A stretch of DNA of 64,000 nt from Amoebidium appalachense (taxonomy: Eukaryota; Ichthyosporea), in contig CAVNZM010000019.1 of NCBI GenBank assembly GCA_963693365.1, positions 62,001-126,000 of the forward strand, read 5' to 3'. Shown here piece after piece: positions 55,630 through 64,000 of the stretch; the stretch's first letter is position 1; each line of letters starts with the position of its first letter. The position numbers and the translations under genes are program-made. A model generated the notes under the pieces. The model was not told the DNA's origin. It saw only the letters and a program-made list of their open reading frames with translations, and did no database searches.

Positions 55630-56873
55630 TTAGGCCATAAACTTGTCCAGGGTGGTCTGTGCGTACTTGTCCAGCTGGTCACCAAACACAAGCTCCAGCT
55701 CGGCCTTCTGCACCAGGCAGACGCCCATGCGCGCAAAAACACGAAGCACGGCATAGAGCTGGTTGTAGGTCAGGTGGGTGACCTTGGGCACACCGTGGAA
55801 GGTGTAGGCCGCCTTGCAGAGTGCCGTGTACAGGTTGATGTGCGAGCGGTACACAGCCTGGTCGGGATCCACGTTCATGTGCGACTTGATGAGCCAGTTC
55901 CAGTAGGCGGGGTCGTACAGGTGCTCGAACCCCTCGTGGGAGCGCCACAGCAGCACGGCAGCGTCGTGGAACACCTTGCGCGCCAGCTCCCGCCCGTAGT
56001 CCGTCTCCATGCAGCGGCTGTTGGGCGAGGTGCCGGGGGGCAGGGACACGATGCGCTGGGGGTGGTTGTCGTCGCCCTCGTAGATGGCAAGGCGCTCGTT
56101 GGCAGAGTCCAGCAGCTCGGCCGTCTCCGTGTACCACTGCTCGACCTTCTCGAGGCGCGCCTCAGCAGCAGCGGTGGTTGCACTCAGAGCAGCTATGGCG
56201 GCCTCCTTCTGAGCTGCGGACAAACGAGCGAATGCCTCGGTAACGTCAAAGGCCCAGTCACGGACAGTGTGGCCCAGCAGGGTACTTGTTGATGCAGACG
56301 CCATGCGGAAGCCCTTGGGTGTCAGCTTGTGGTCAAGTGGTGCCGCTCCACCAGTCTTGGGTGTCTGCATGCCAATTGTGTGTCAGTACGCATACCCAGG
56401 GCACCTATAATATGTAGGAAAGCAAGTCTGCGCTTGTGACGTCATTATGACGTAGGCGGCATGATGCCGCCTACGTCATAACAGGAAAAATGACGTCATT
56501 ATGACGTATCTCAGGCTCTCAAGATGTCGAGCTAGCAGAACAACTCAACCACACCAAAATAGAAACTCACCTCCAGTTGTGCAATGAAAAAATTCCCTTC
56601 AGTAACATAGCGTGGCACCCCGTTGCGGCCCTTGAACATGGCGCGTACAAAGTCCTTGTAGTTGTCATATCCCAGCAACTTGTGCACGGCGCGCCCTGAG
56701 ATGGTCTCGTCGCTGTCGAACAGGAATGGGTCAAGGAAGCGCAACATCTTTGCTACCACATCGTCCCCCACGGTGCCCAGCAGCTGCTCAAGCTCGGGGG
56801 AGATGGGGGGGAAACCGGCCTCGCGGGCGCCAGCAATGTTGAGGCGCTCGTAGATGGCATAGGTGGAAGCCAT
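55630..56873 (-). CDS. MSV199-type DNA-binding protein, copy 1, two exons
   Basis: Exon 1 is 56571-56873 (101 codons) and exon 2 is 55630-56364; 345 residues. The join is phase 0, with donor GAG|GTGAG and acceptor CATGCAG. Exon 1 ends in an MSV199/BRO-like segment (SGRAVHKLLGYDNYKDFVRAMF). Exon 2 opens with the second half (DHKLTPKGFRMASAS ... TVRDWAFDVTEAF), a match to the L-T-P-x-x-F-K and V-R-x-Y/W-x-x-x-x-E parts of that domain. A coiled coil and a helical C-terminal domain follow. Such proteins are repeat-family regulators in entomopoxviruses and iridoviruses. The promoter has TATATAAAC. Confidence 0.7.
56365..56570 (-). other. 206-bp intron with perfect palindrome
   Basis: GT-AG intron of MSV199 copy 1. 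It contains an 18-bp perfect inverted repeat with a 1-base loop (56445-56462 and 56464-56481) and several TGACGTCATTATGACGT motifs. The equivalent intron of copy 3 is 765 bp and holds a nuclease gene. Confidence 0.7.
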
Positions 56874-57285
56874 GTTTGCTGGTGGAAGAGTTGGTGATTT
56901 GTAGTTTGGGGGTTGTGTGCTGTGTGTGTACCGTGAAGGTACTGGCTGCCAAGCGCGAGTCGCGTTTATATAGGGGGCTGCCGGCGCTTCATTGGTTGTA
57001 CGCTTCATTGGTTGTAGGAGGAGAGGAATGGAATCCAGCATTTGATTGGAGAGGATTGGGGAGAAATACTGGTCCCAGATGATTGGGTCGATTTGTTCGG
57101 CGCTACATGCACTTTCTACACATATGCTGCATGCCATTCTCCTCTCCAATCGAATGCTGCATTCCTTCTACACCCAATGAAGCACCGCTTTACGGTGCTC
57201 ACACACCTGTCACAAACCCAATGTAACTCCAAAGTGCCAACTTTTCCATTCTAATATATAATAGCGCTATCATCCGTAAGTAGTG
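56874..57285 (-). promoter_or_regulatory. MSV199 copy 1 promoter; inverted duplicate of 61850-62259
   Basis: The minus-strand sequence from 57285 to the ATG is almost identical to the plus strand at 61850-62259. It includes TATATAAACGCG (about 56962-56973), a doubled ACAACCAATGAAGCG unit and long internal inverted repeats around TCCAATCGAATGC. The high identity includes the non-coding part, so the whole block was duplicated in inverted orientation. Confidence 0.75.
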
Positions 57286-58257
<972 letters not shown>

Positions 58258-58501
58258 TCAAGCTAAACCCCCCCTCTCCGCCCCGCCCCGCTGGAACTTT
58301 ATCACGACCCCTGAACATGGCGCGCACAAACTCGTTGTAGTTGCCATACCCCAACAGCCCAAAAATGGCGCGCCCAGAGATGGTCTCGGTGTTGTCATGC
58401 AGAAAGGGGTCCAGAAAGCGCAGCATCTTAGCAACCACATCGTCCCTTACAGTGCCCAGCAGCTGCTCAAGCTCGGGGGTGATGGGGGGGGGGAACCGGC
58501 C
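58258..58501 (-). pseudogene. MSV199 exon-1 fragment, copy 2
   Basis: Minus-strand match to the second half of exon 1 (ISPELEQLLGTV, then DPFLHDNTETISGRAIFGLLGYGNYNEFVRAMF). The 5' part, including the start codon, is replaced by CA repeat at about 58501, and the 3' end diverges after residue DKVP. No exon 2 is present. This is a dead fragment from the local family expansion. Confidence 0.75.
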
Positions 58502-58514
58502 TTGTGTGTGTGCG

Positions 58515-59340
58515 TGTGTGTGTGTGTGTGCATAGCGCTAGAGTTGTGTAGCGCTGAAAGCGAATTATGAAGGCGCTCCCATCAGTGAGTTGGGTTGCAC
58601 TCACCGACTATCCAATCAAATCACTGCAATGACTTCATCGGCAATTTCATTATTCAAACTGTCGGGATGCGCGCGATTTGATTGGTGAGTTGATGAGTTG
58701 CTACAGAAACCGACTTTTCATACCCCACACACCACACACACATACATCTATATATATCATACACATATACATACAAGCGTACATATTTTTATACATATGT
58801 ATACTTATATACACATATATTTATATATATATATACATTTCTTTGTATTCTAATTTTTATTTGTATACACTGACCTTTTCATATTCTTCTAACCTTCTTC
58901 CAAAAGGATCATGTAGTGATACTACATCGGATGACTGGGTTGCTATACTTGGAAGACTACTTCAATGTTCATTTAATATAAATATATAAATAAATATTTA
59001 CAAAAGTGAAGTTCATATGTCTTTTATTTGATTTTAATATATATATATATATTTATATTTATATAGATACCTACATATGCAAGAATGATACTGTAACATA
59101 CGTATACATGTAGGTGCATGGTGTGTGGTGTGTGGGGTATGGAAAGTCGGTTTCTGTAGCAACTCATCAACTCACCAATCAAATCGCGCGCATCCCGACA
59201 GTTTGAATAATGAAATTGCCGATGAAGTCATTGCAGTGATTTGATTGGATAGTCGGTGAGTGCAACCCAACTCACTGATGGGAGCGCCTTCATAATTCGC
59301 TTTCAGCGCTACACAACTCTAGCGCTATGCACACACACAC
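58515..59340. repeat. ~222-bp inverted repeat around a 380-bp AT-rich spacer
   Basis: Arms at about 58515-58738 and 59119-59340 are reverse complements with about one visible mismatch (TTTTCA versus TTTCCA). Each arm starts in a TG/CA tract and includes TAGCGCTA-like and ATTTGATTGG sequences. The spacer (58739-59118) is very AT-rich, with repeated TATATA and CATACA. It could form a large cruciform. The arms may be terminal repeats of a small element or a replication or hairpin-end structure. Confidence 0.85.
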
Positions 59341-59394
59341 ACACACACCACACACACACACACACACACTATTTGTAAGAATAAACACTGATGC

Positions 59395-59443
<49 letters not shown>

Positions 59444-59929
59444 TTGGGGGGGGGGGGGGCTGTGGTGTAGGAAAGGATGGTAGGTTCAACTGTACAAACA
59501 TCGTTAGTGCAGCCAATGGGACGCGGGGCAAACCTTGATGACGAAAATATACCACGGTCTCACCACAGCCGTATGCCGATGTACGCCGAGTCTTCATGAA
59601 GAAGGAGGAAGTACGAAAAAAAAGAGCGCAGAGGGAGCGGCATAACCCAACAGCTGTCTGTTGAAAAACGGTGGGGCACGAAACATTGGCTATTACTCAC
59701 CTATAAACATATATATATATTTTAATATAACATTAGTATGGATGTAAAAGTCCTAGTAGCCGATTTATAAGACAGGTTGTATATATATATATGTGTGTGT
59801 GTAGACAAACAATCGTTAGTGCAGCCAATGGGACTGCGGGGTTCGTGACAAACCTTTGATGAGCGATATAATATGGACCATCACGGTGGCTGCTGATCGG
59901 CACAGTCTCTGTAGTTTCGAATCTGCGCG
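59341..59929. repeat. Repeat mosaic before the 59930 gene
   Basis: CA, then TG tracts (59394-59441) and a G run, then CTGTGGTGTAGGAAAGG (repeat of 57475). TCGTTAGTGCAGCCAATGG occurs at both 59509 and 59814. No gene is supported. Confidence 0.65.
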
Positions 59930-61444
59930 ATGCTGTACTGCACGATGACATCTCTTCTCCATTTCATCAGAAGTAATGGAAAATTGTTTGAAGTACGAAA
60001 AAAAAATGGAGAATTCGACGTCGTCGACTGCTTTACCGTAGCTTATAACGGAATGCGGGGCACGGCAATAAAGGCCATGAAACTGATGCTGCAGCGGAAT
60101 CGTGCTCTGTTTACCACGGTCTCGGGTGCACGTGGCTCCCACTATTACTTTGCCCCTGCGGACACAATCAGCCAAATGTTAATGGCCACCGAGAGCGCCA
60201 CATCCGCGGAGTTTTTAGAGGCAGACGGCGAGCGCTTCTTCCGCGCGATAGGCGCCTCTCAGACCCAAGTGGACCAAGTAGTTCAAATGCGCGAAAGAAT
60301 CACACGACGCCGCCCACCCGGCCACCCTTGCGCCACACATGACGTCTCTGCAAACAACGCGAGTGCGTCGACAGCGGGTAAACAGAACCCACTCTTGTTG
60401 CCACCCCCCCTGCCTAACTACGAGCAGGCTGTACACCACGGTGAGCCTGGCGACGAGCACAACTACCACTCCATACTGCACGTAGCGGCGAAGCAGGCAG
60501 AAGCGACTGCACTCGCCGCGAAAGTAGCGGGTTTTCAACACGAGGAGTTTAAATTAAAACTCCAACTTGAGCACGACGAGCGCGAGATGAAGCGTCGGCA
60601 CGACGAGAGGATGATGGAACTCCGTATACAAAATACACGCCTCGAGATAGAACTGAGAAGGATGGGAACAAACGAACAGAGGGAACAGGAGACGGTGATG
60701 GATGCCGAGAGGGGGCATGTGGCGAATATCGTGGATGTGGCGGAGGTCGTGGACGGGGCAGACAGGGATGGAGGGACGGGGGCAGACGGGGAAAGGGAGG
60801 CGGACGGGGGGGGGGACCCAAATGCCGAGGGACACGGGGAGGATCATCCGTTGTGTAACGACTGTGATAACGAGGAGATGGGTGTAAAGGAGACGGAACA
60901 CGAACAGGAGAGCACAGTGACAGAGGAACGGCGTGCCGCGCAAGAGGATAAACTGAAACGGCTACAAGATATTATCAGCAGTGCCCGAGGGTTCGAGCGG
61001 GCCTACCGCGATGAAATTTATGACAACCCCGTCTACGACGAACGCGGCGTCAACCGCATCCTTGTATTTTATCAGCAGACACTGGAGAGCCTCATCCTAC
61101 TGGTCGACGGCGTGCGGGATAGCACGGACACGGATATCGTCCGCGCCAAAGGAAAACGGGTTGTCGACGAGATCCAGGGGCTTCTCGCCAAGGCCGACGC
61201 GCAGCACACAGCACCCCAAAAGCGCCCTGCTTCGGACACCCGCGCCGCCGACACCAGAAGTGCTAAGCGCACCAAGAGGACGCCCACTCACAGGGAGCGG
61301 CTAGTTAGCAAATTCTTCGAGTGGCTCAAGGAATCGGCCCCCTGTGGTGCGGTCTATCTTCTTCGTCACCTCAGGGACCTGTTCCACAAGAAGGCTAGCA
61401 GTGAGAGCAGGACTTTCGCACGAGCGGCCTCTGTCTACGGATGA
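59930..61444 (+). CDS. Coiled-coil regulatory-like protein, unknown family
   Basis: A 504-residue protein from the ATG at 59930 (second ATG at 59945). The N-terminal 90 residues (NGKLFEVRKKNGEFDVVDCF ... SHYYFAPADTISQML) have the rhythm of a BRO/KilA-N-like DNA-binding domain, but I cannot confirm it. A long Glu/Arg/Lys coiled coil fills about 190-260 (EFKLKLQLEHDEREMKRR), then a Gly/Asp/Glu-rich linker, another helical domain (FERAYRDEIYDNPVYDERG) and a basic region (SAKRTKRTPTHRERL). Coding is less GC-rich than in the core. A continuation frame at 61450-61628 may be a further exon. Confidence 0.5.
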   Translation: MLYCTMTSLLHFIRSNGKLFEVRKKNGEFDVVDCFTVAYNGMRGTAIKAMKLMLQRNRALFTTVSGARGSHYYFAPADTISQMLMATESATSAEFLEADGERFFRAIGASQTQVDQVVQMRERITRRRPPGHPCATHDVSANNASASTAGKQNPLLLPPPLPNYEQAVHHGEPGDEHNYHSILHVAAKQAEATALAAKVAGFQHEEFKLKLQLEHDEREMKRRHDERMMELRIQNTRLEIELRRMGTNEQREQETVMDAERGHVANIVDVAEVVDGADRDGGTGADGEREADGGGDPNAEGHGEDHPLCNDCDNEEMGVKETEHEQESTVTEERRAAQEDKLKRLQDIISSARGFERAYRDEIYDNPVYDERGVNRILVFYQQTLESLILLVDGVRDSTDTDIVRAKGKRVVDEIQGLLAKADAQHTAPQKRPASDTRAADTRSAKRTKRTPTHRERLVSKFFEWLKESAPCGAVYLLRHLRDLFHKKASSESRTFARAASVYG

Positions 61445-61784
61445 AGTAGCTAGGTTTTTGGGCAAGCAGGTAACTGTGTATTTTAGGGCTATAGACAAGA
61501 TAGAGGTGATGCGCCATAAAAAAGGGGAAGTTTATGCTGTGAAATTCCCTAGGAACCGTTTAGGAAAGCCCGGCTATCCGTGCCATAAGGCAAGAGGGTA
61601 CTTTCTCGGGAATCTGGTGTGTGCTTGATAAGGCCAACGGGCTTGGCGAAGTGAAAACGTGGTTGTAAAAATGCATTAAAACACCCCCTTCCGGTCCGGT
61701 CCGCCCCTTTGACCGCGCTCCCCCCCCCCCGCCCGTGTGTATGTCTTTTGTGCCCATATCCCCCCCCCCCCACACCCCCGCCCC

Positions 61785-61847
<63 letters not shown>

Positions 61848-61849
61848 AT
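61445..61849. other. Possible 3' exon or flank, then CA repeat
   Basis: An open frame to 61628 contains KKGEVYAVKFPRNRLGKPG without a good ATG; it may be an exon of the upstream gene or decayed coding DNA. Bases 61725-61848 hold C runs and a (CA)n tract, the inverted counterpart of the TG tract at 57.3 kb. Confidence 0.4.
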
Positions 61850-62259
61850 ACTGATGATAGCGCTATTATAAATTAGAATTGAAAAGTTGGCACTTTGGAG
61901 TTACAGGGGTTGTGACGGGTGTGTGAGCACCGTAAAACGGCGCTTCATTGGGTGTAGAAGGAGGGGGTGGAATGCAGCATTCGATTGGAGAGGAGAATGG
62001 CATGCAGCATATGTGTAGAAAGTGCATGTAGCGCCGAACAAATCGACCCAATCATCTGGGACCAGTATTCTCTTGCAATCCTCTCCAATCGAATGCTGGA
62101 TTCCATTCCTCTCCTCCTACAACCAATGAAGCGTACAACCAATGAAGCGCCGGACGCCCCCTATATAAACACAGCAAGCGCTGGACAGCCAGCACCTTTA
62201 CGGTACACACACAACACACAACCCCCAAACCCAAAGCCCCAACTCTTCCACCAGTGACC
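61850..62259 (+). promoter_or_regulatory. MSV199 copy 3 promoter; inverted duplicate of 56874-57285
   Basis: Near-identical to the reverse complement of 56874-57285. It contains TATATAAACAC at about 62162-62172 and a doubled ACAACCAATGAAGCG unit. CTCTTCCACCAG before the ATG is shared with the other copy. Confidence 0.75.
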
Positions 62260-64000
62260 ATGGCTTCCACCTACGCCATCTACGAGCGCCTCAACATTGC
62301 CGGTGCCAAAGAGGCCGGCTTCCCTCCCATCTCCCCCGAGCTCGAGCGCCTGCTGGGCACCGTGGGCGACGACGTGGTGGTCAAGGTGCTGCGCTTCCTC
62401 GACCCGTTCCTGCTGGACAGCACCGAGACCATCTCCGGGCGCGCCGTGTTCCGCCTGCTGGGGTACGGCAGCTACAACGAGTTTGTGAGAGCCATGTTCA
62501 AGGGGCGGAATGGGTCGCCTGGTTTTGTCCCGGCTGGAAGCTACCGTGTTGTTGAGATGGAGGTATGAACATCCCCTCTGATGCAAGTGCAACCGTTGCT
62601 AGTAGGTCGAGCTTGTTTTTAGATGAGGTTGTCAAAATAGTTGATACCTGCATTGGATCACAATATCCTGGTTCTACAGTCACAGCCACATTGTGTTCCA
62701 TGAGAGACTCTATGACAAACGAGTAGAACGAGTTGGTGCTTTACCAAACAAGTGGACGCGTTTACGATGACCAGGGTAGTACTTCCCATAGACTAGGATC
62801 TGTCCGAGAGCATGTTTCCATGAGCGGACATGTTTCACTTCGATTACATCACTATCTGTCAACAAGTCTATTTCTCCAGCAGGCACTGTTCTTTTCACGC
62901 CCCCTTCCCTTTTCTGTAGATTTGCACATACCTTCCTCTCTGACTGCTCCTTTCCGAGTGTCTGTTCGAGCCTTTTAGCCAGTTTGCTGTAAGCACGATC
63001 AGTTAGAAAAAACGATTTGCCTGGCATGCCCCTGCTGCCTGTGCGTACTCTTGTAACTCTGTAATCTACATTCTCTGCCCAGCCCAGTCGTCTTATGGTC
63101 CGTATTATATTCTCAGTCATTCTATTTCTTGAGAGCCCATACTTGCGCGCTATGGTATCCGCGCTCATTTGAATACTCACCATACTCTTTGTATAGAAAA
63201 AATCGGTGACTTCACAATGACGTATCATAATGACGTCACAGCCACACGGGCTGACACGCGTCATAATGACGTCACAGCCACACGGGCTGACACGGATTAA
63301 CTGCCCCCTCCCCCCCCTCCAACACAGACTCCCAAGTCCGGTGGTTCAGCCCCCATCGACCACCACATGACGCCCAAAGGTTTTCGCATGGCGTCATCTT
63401 CTACCAACACTCTGTTGGGCCACACTGTGCGCCTGTGGGCCTTTGATGTTGCCGAGGCCTTTGCCCGTCTGGCTGTCAACCGCAAGGACGAGGCCGTTGC
63501 TGCCCTGCGCGCCACCCTTGCTGCGGCCGAAGCCCGTGCTGCCGAGGCTGCCGCCGAGCGCAACCAGGCCATGGGCGAGAAAGACGGCTGCCGTTGGAGG
63601 CCGCCCAGGCCGAGGCACTCGCCACCCTCGCTGCCGCTCTCGCCCGCGTGAAGCTCGAACCACTCACCCTCCCGACCCGCATGCCTCTCACAACCGGCGG
63701 CACGTACACGGACAACCATAAGTTCAAGCGCCTGACGCGCGCGTTCGCGTATGTGTGCGTGGACACGCTGTACGGCGAAGGCGTGCGCTGCGCCAGCACG
63801 TACACGGGCATGATCATGGCCACCACGGGCGTGTGCTTTGTGTTCCAGTCGGGGGAGATTTCCAACATCATCGCCACCACCGGGCTGCAGAAGGCCATGA
63901 AGGAGCGCATCCGGCTGTGGACCGGCGAGGAGCCCAAGTACTCGACCGACATGACCACGCAGCAGCTGTACACCTTTGTCTACAACTACACGCGCTGGTA
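62260..64000 (+). CDS. MSV199-type protein, copy 3, intron with nuclease, one frame break
   Basis: Exon 1 is 62260-62562 (101 codons, as in copy 1) and exon 2 begins at 63328 after CAACACAG. The domain halves match copy 1: SGRAVFRLLGYGSYNEFVRAMF and DHHMTPKGFRMASSS ... TVRLWAFDVAEAF. The frame shifts by one base between about 63580 and 63595; the new frame (EAAQAEALATLAAALARV, then a domain with TLYGEGVRCASTYTGMIMAT) stays open to the window end. The C-terminal domain is unlike copy 1. The break may be a sequencing slip or decay. The 3' end lies beyond the window. Confidence 0.65.
62710..63183 (-). CDS. PD-(D/E)xK-type nuclease inside an intron, antisense
   Basis: A 157-residue protein from the ATG at 63183, which stands 5 bp after the T-rich promoter motif TTTTTTCTATACAA. 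N-terminal residues (ADTIARKYGLSRNRMTENII) read as a DNA-binding helix-turn-helix. The C-terminal half has the nuclease core GEIDLLTDSDVIEVKHVRSW, giving E-x-D ... D-x-I-E-V-K, then KHALGQILVYGKYYP. That is the PD-(D/E)xK arrangement seen in proteins of iridoviruses and other large DNA viruses. Location inside another gene's intron and an independent promoter suggest a homing-type mobile nuclease. Confidence 0.7.
   Translation of the reverse strand: MVSIQMSADTIARKYGLSRNRMTENIIRTIRRLGWAENVDYRVTRVRTGSRGMPGKSFFLTDRAYSKLAKRLEQTLGKEQSERKVCANLQKREGGVKRTVPAGEIDLLTDSDVIEVKHVRSWKHALGQILVYGKYYPGHRKRVHLFGKAPTRSTRLS
63225..63295. repeat. Two tandem 36-bp repeats with TGACGTCA
   Basis: CGTCATAATGACGTCACAG... 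occurs twice in tandem (about 63225 and 63261), each followed by CCACACGGGCTGACAC. TGACGTCA is the CRE/ATF palindrome. The repeats lie upstream of the antisense nuclease and within the MSV199 intron. Related motifs lie in the intron of copy 1. Confidence 0.7.

Larger units (their letters stand above)
62563..63327 (+). other. 765-bp intron carrying an antisense nuclease gene
   Basis: GT-AG intron at exactly the same codon position as the 206-bp intron of copy 1. It holds a complete nuclease-like gene on the opposite strand (62710-63183) and two tandem 36-bp repeats (about 63225-63295). Confidence 0.7.

Noticed and set aside
58515-59340. Viral telomere hairpin
   Set aside because: Kept as an inverted repeat only: the arms lie inside the sequence with DNA on both sides, and no terminal position can be shown.
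59733-60175. Minus-strand frames upstream of the 59930 gene
   Set aside because: Overlap the plus-strand gene start antisense and contain repeats; no motif.

Overview
The window looks like a eukaryotic scaffold made of two unlike parts joined across a 500-base run of N (8772-9271). Bases 1-8771 are low-coding, microsatellite-rich DNA. They carry four minus-strand exons of one modular extracellular protein: three WSC domains and one EGF-like cysteine-rich exon, each with clean GT-AG borders and symmetric phase. This is ordinary host DNA. The species cannot be named from the sequence; an animal or close unicellular relative is my inference from the shuffled exons.

Bases 9272-about 49750 are GC-rich and packed with short-spaced genes on both strands, very few with introns. 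The content is that of a large nuclear DNA virus or an endogenous copy of one, related to Nucleocytoviricota. It includes an A32-type packaging ATPase, a D5-like SF3 helicase split by a spliceosomal intron, a PCNA clamp, a minimal ATP-dependent DNA ligase, a VLTF-like zinc protein, a histone H2B-H2A doublet, a cytosine-5 DNA methyltransferase, KilA-N/GIY-YIG proteins, a secreted polysaccharide lyase, a capsid-like protein with Maverick/Polinton-style features, and a cluster of fibre or lectin-like surface proteins. Less expected are a 1470-residue protein built round an IS630/Tc1-type DDE transposase core, and two seven-helix membrane proteins flanking a full RGS domain, a possible G-protein signalling cassette.

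Bases 49750-64000 are an expanded-family and repeat zone. Two tandem KilA-N paralogues are followed by three copies of a two-exon MSV199-type gene. One copy is a fragment. One has an antisense PD-(D/E)xK-type nuclease gene inside its intron. Copies lie in direct and inverted orientation among long TG/CA microsatellites, G-runs and a 222-bp inverted repeat. This resembles the multigene-family ends of large DNA viruses, or a region reshuffled after integration.

Two promoter classes can be seen. Many replication and regulatory genes (PCNA, the zinc protein, GIY-YIG, KilA-N and MSV199 genes) have TATA boxes about 30-100 bp before the ATG. Several other genes, including the ATPase-adjacent coiled-coil gene, the methyltransferase, a membrane protein and the intron nuclease, instead carry a T-rich motif ending in TTTTCT(A/G)T(A/G) just before the ATG. 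Several genes end with AATAAA overlapping or closely following the stop codon, some with a hairpin. Homopolymer-associated frameshifts in the capsid-like gene, the repeat fibre, one MSV199 gene and an unknown gene mean either decay of an integrated copy or assembly errors. No DNA polymerase, RNA polymerase or unambiguous major capsid protein was found, so the element probably extends beyond the window.
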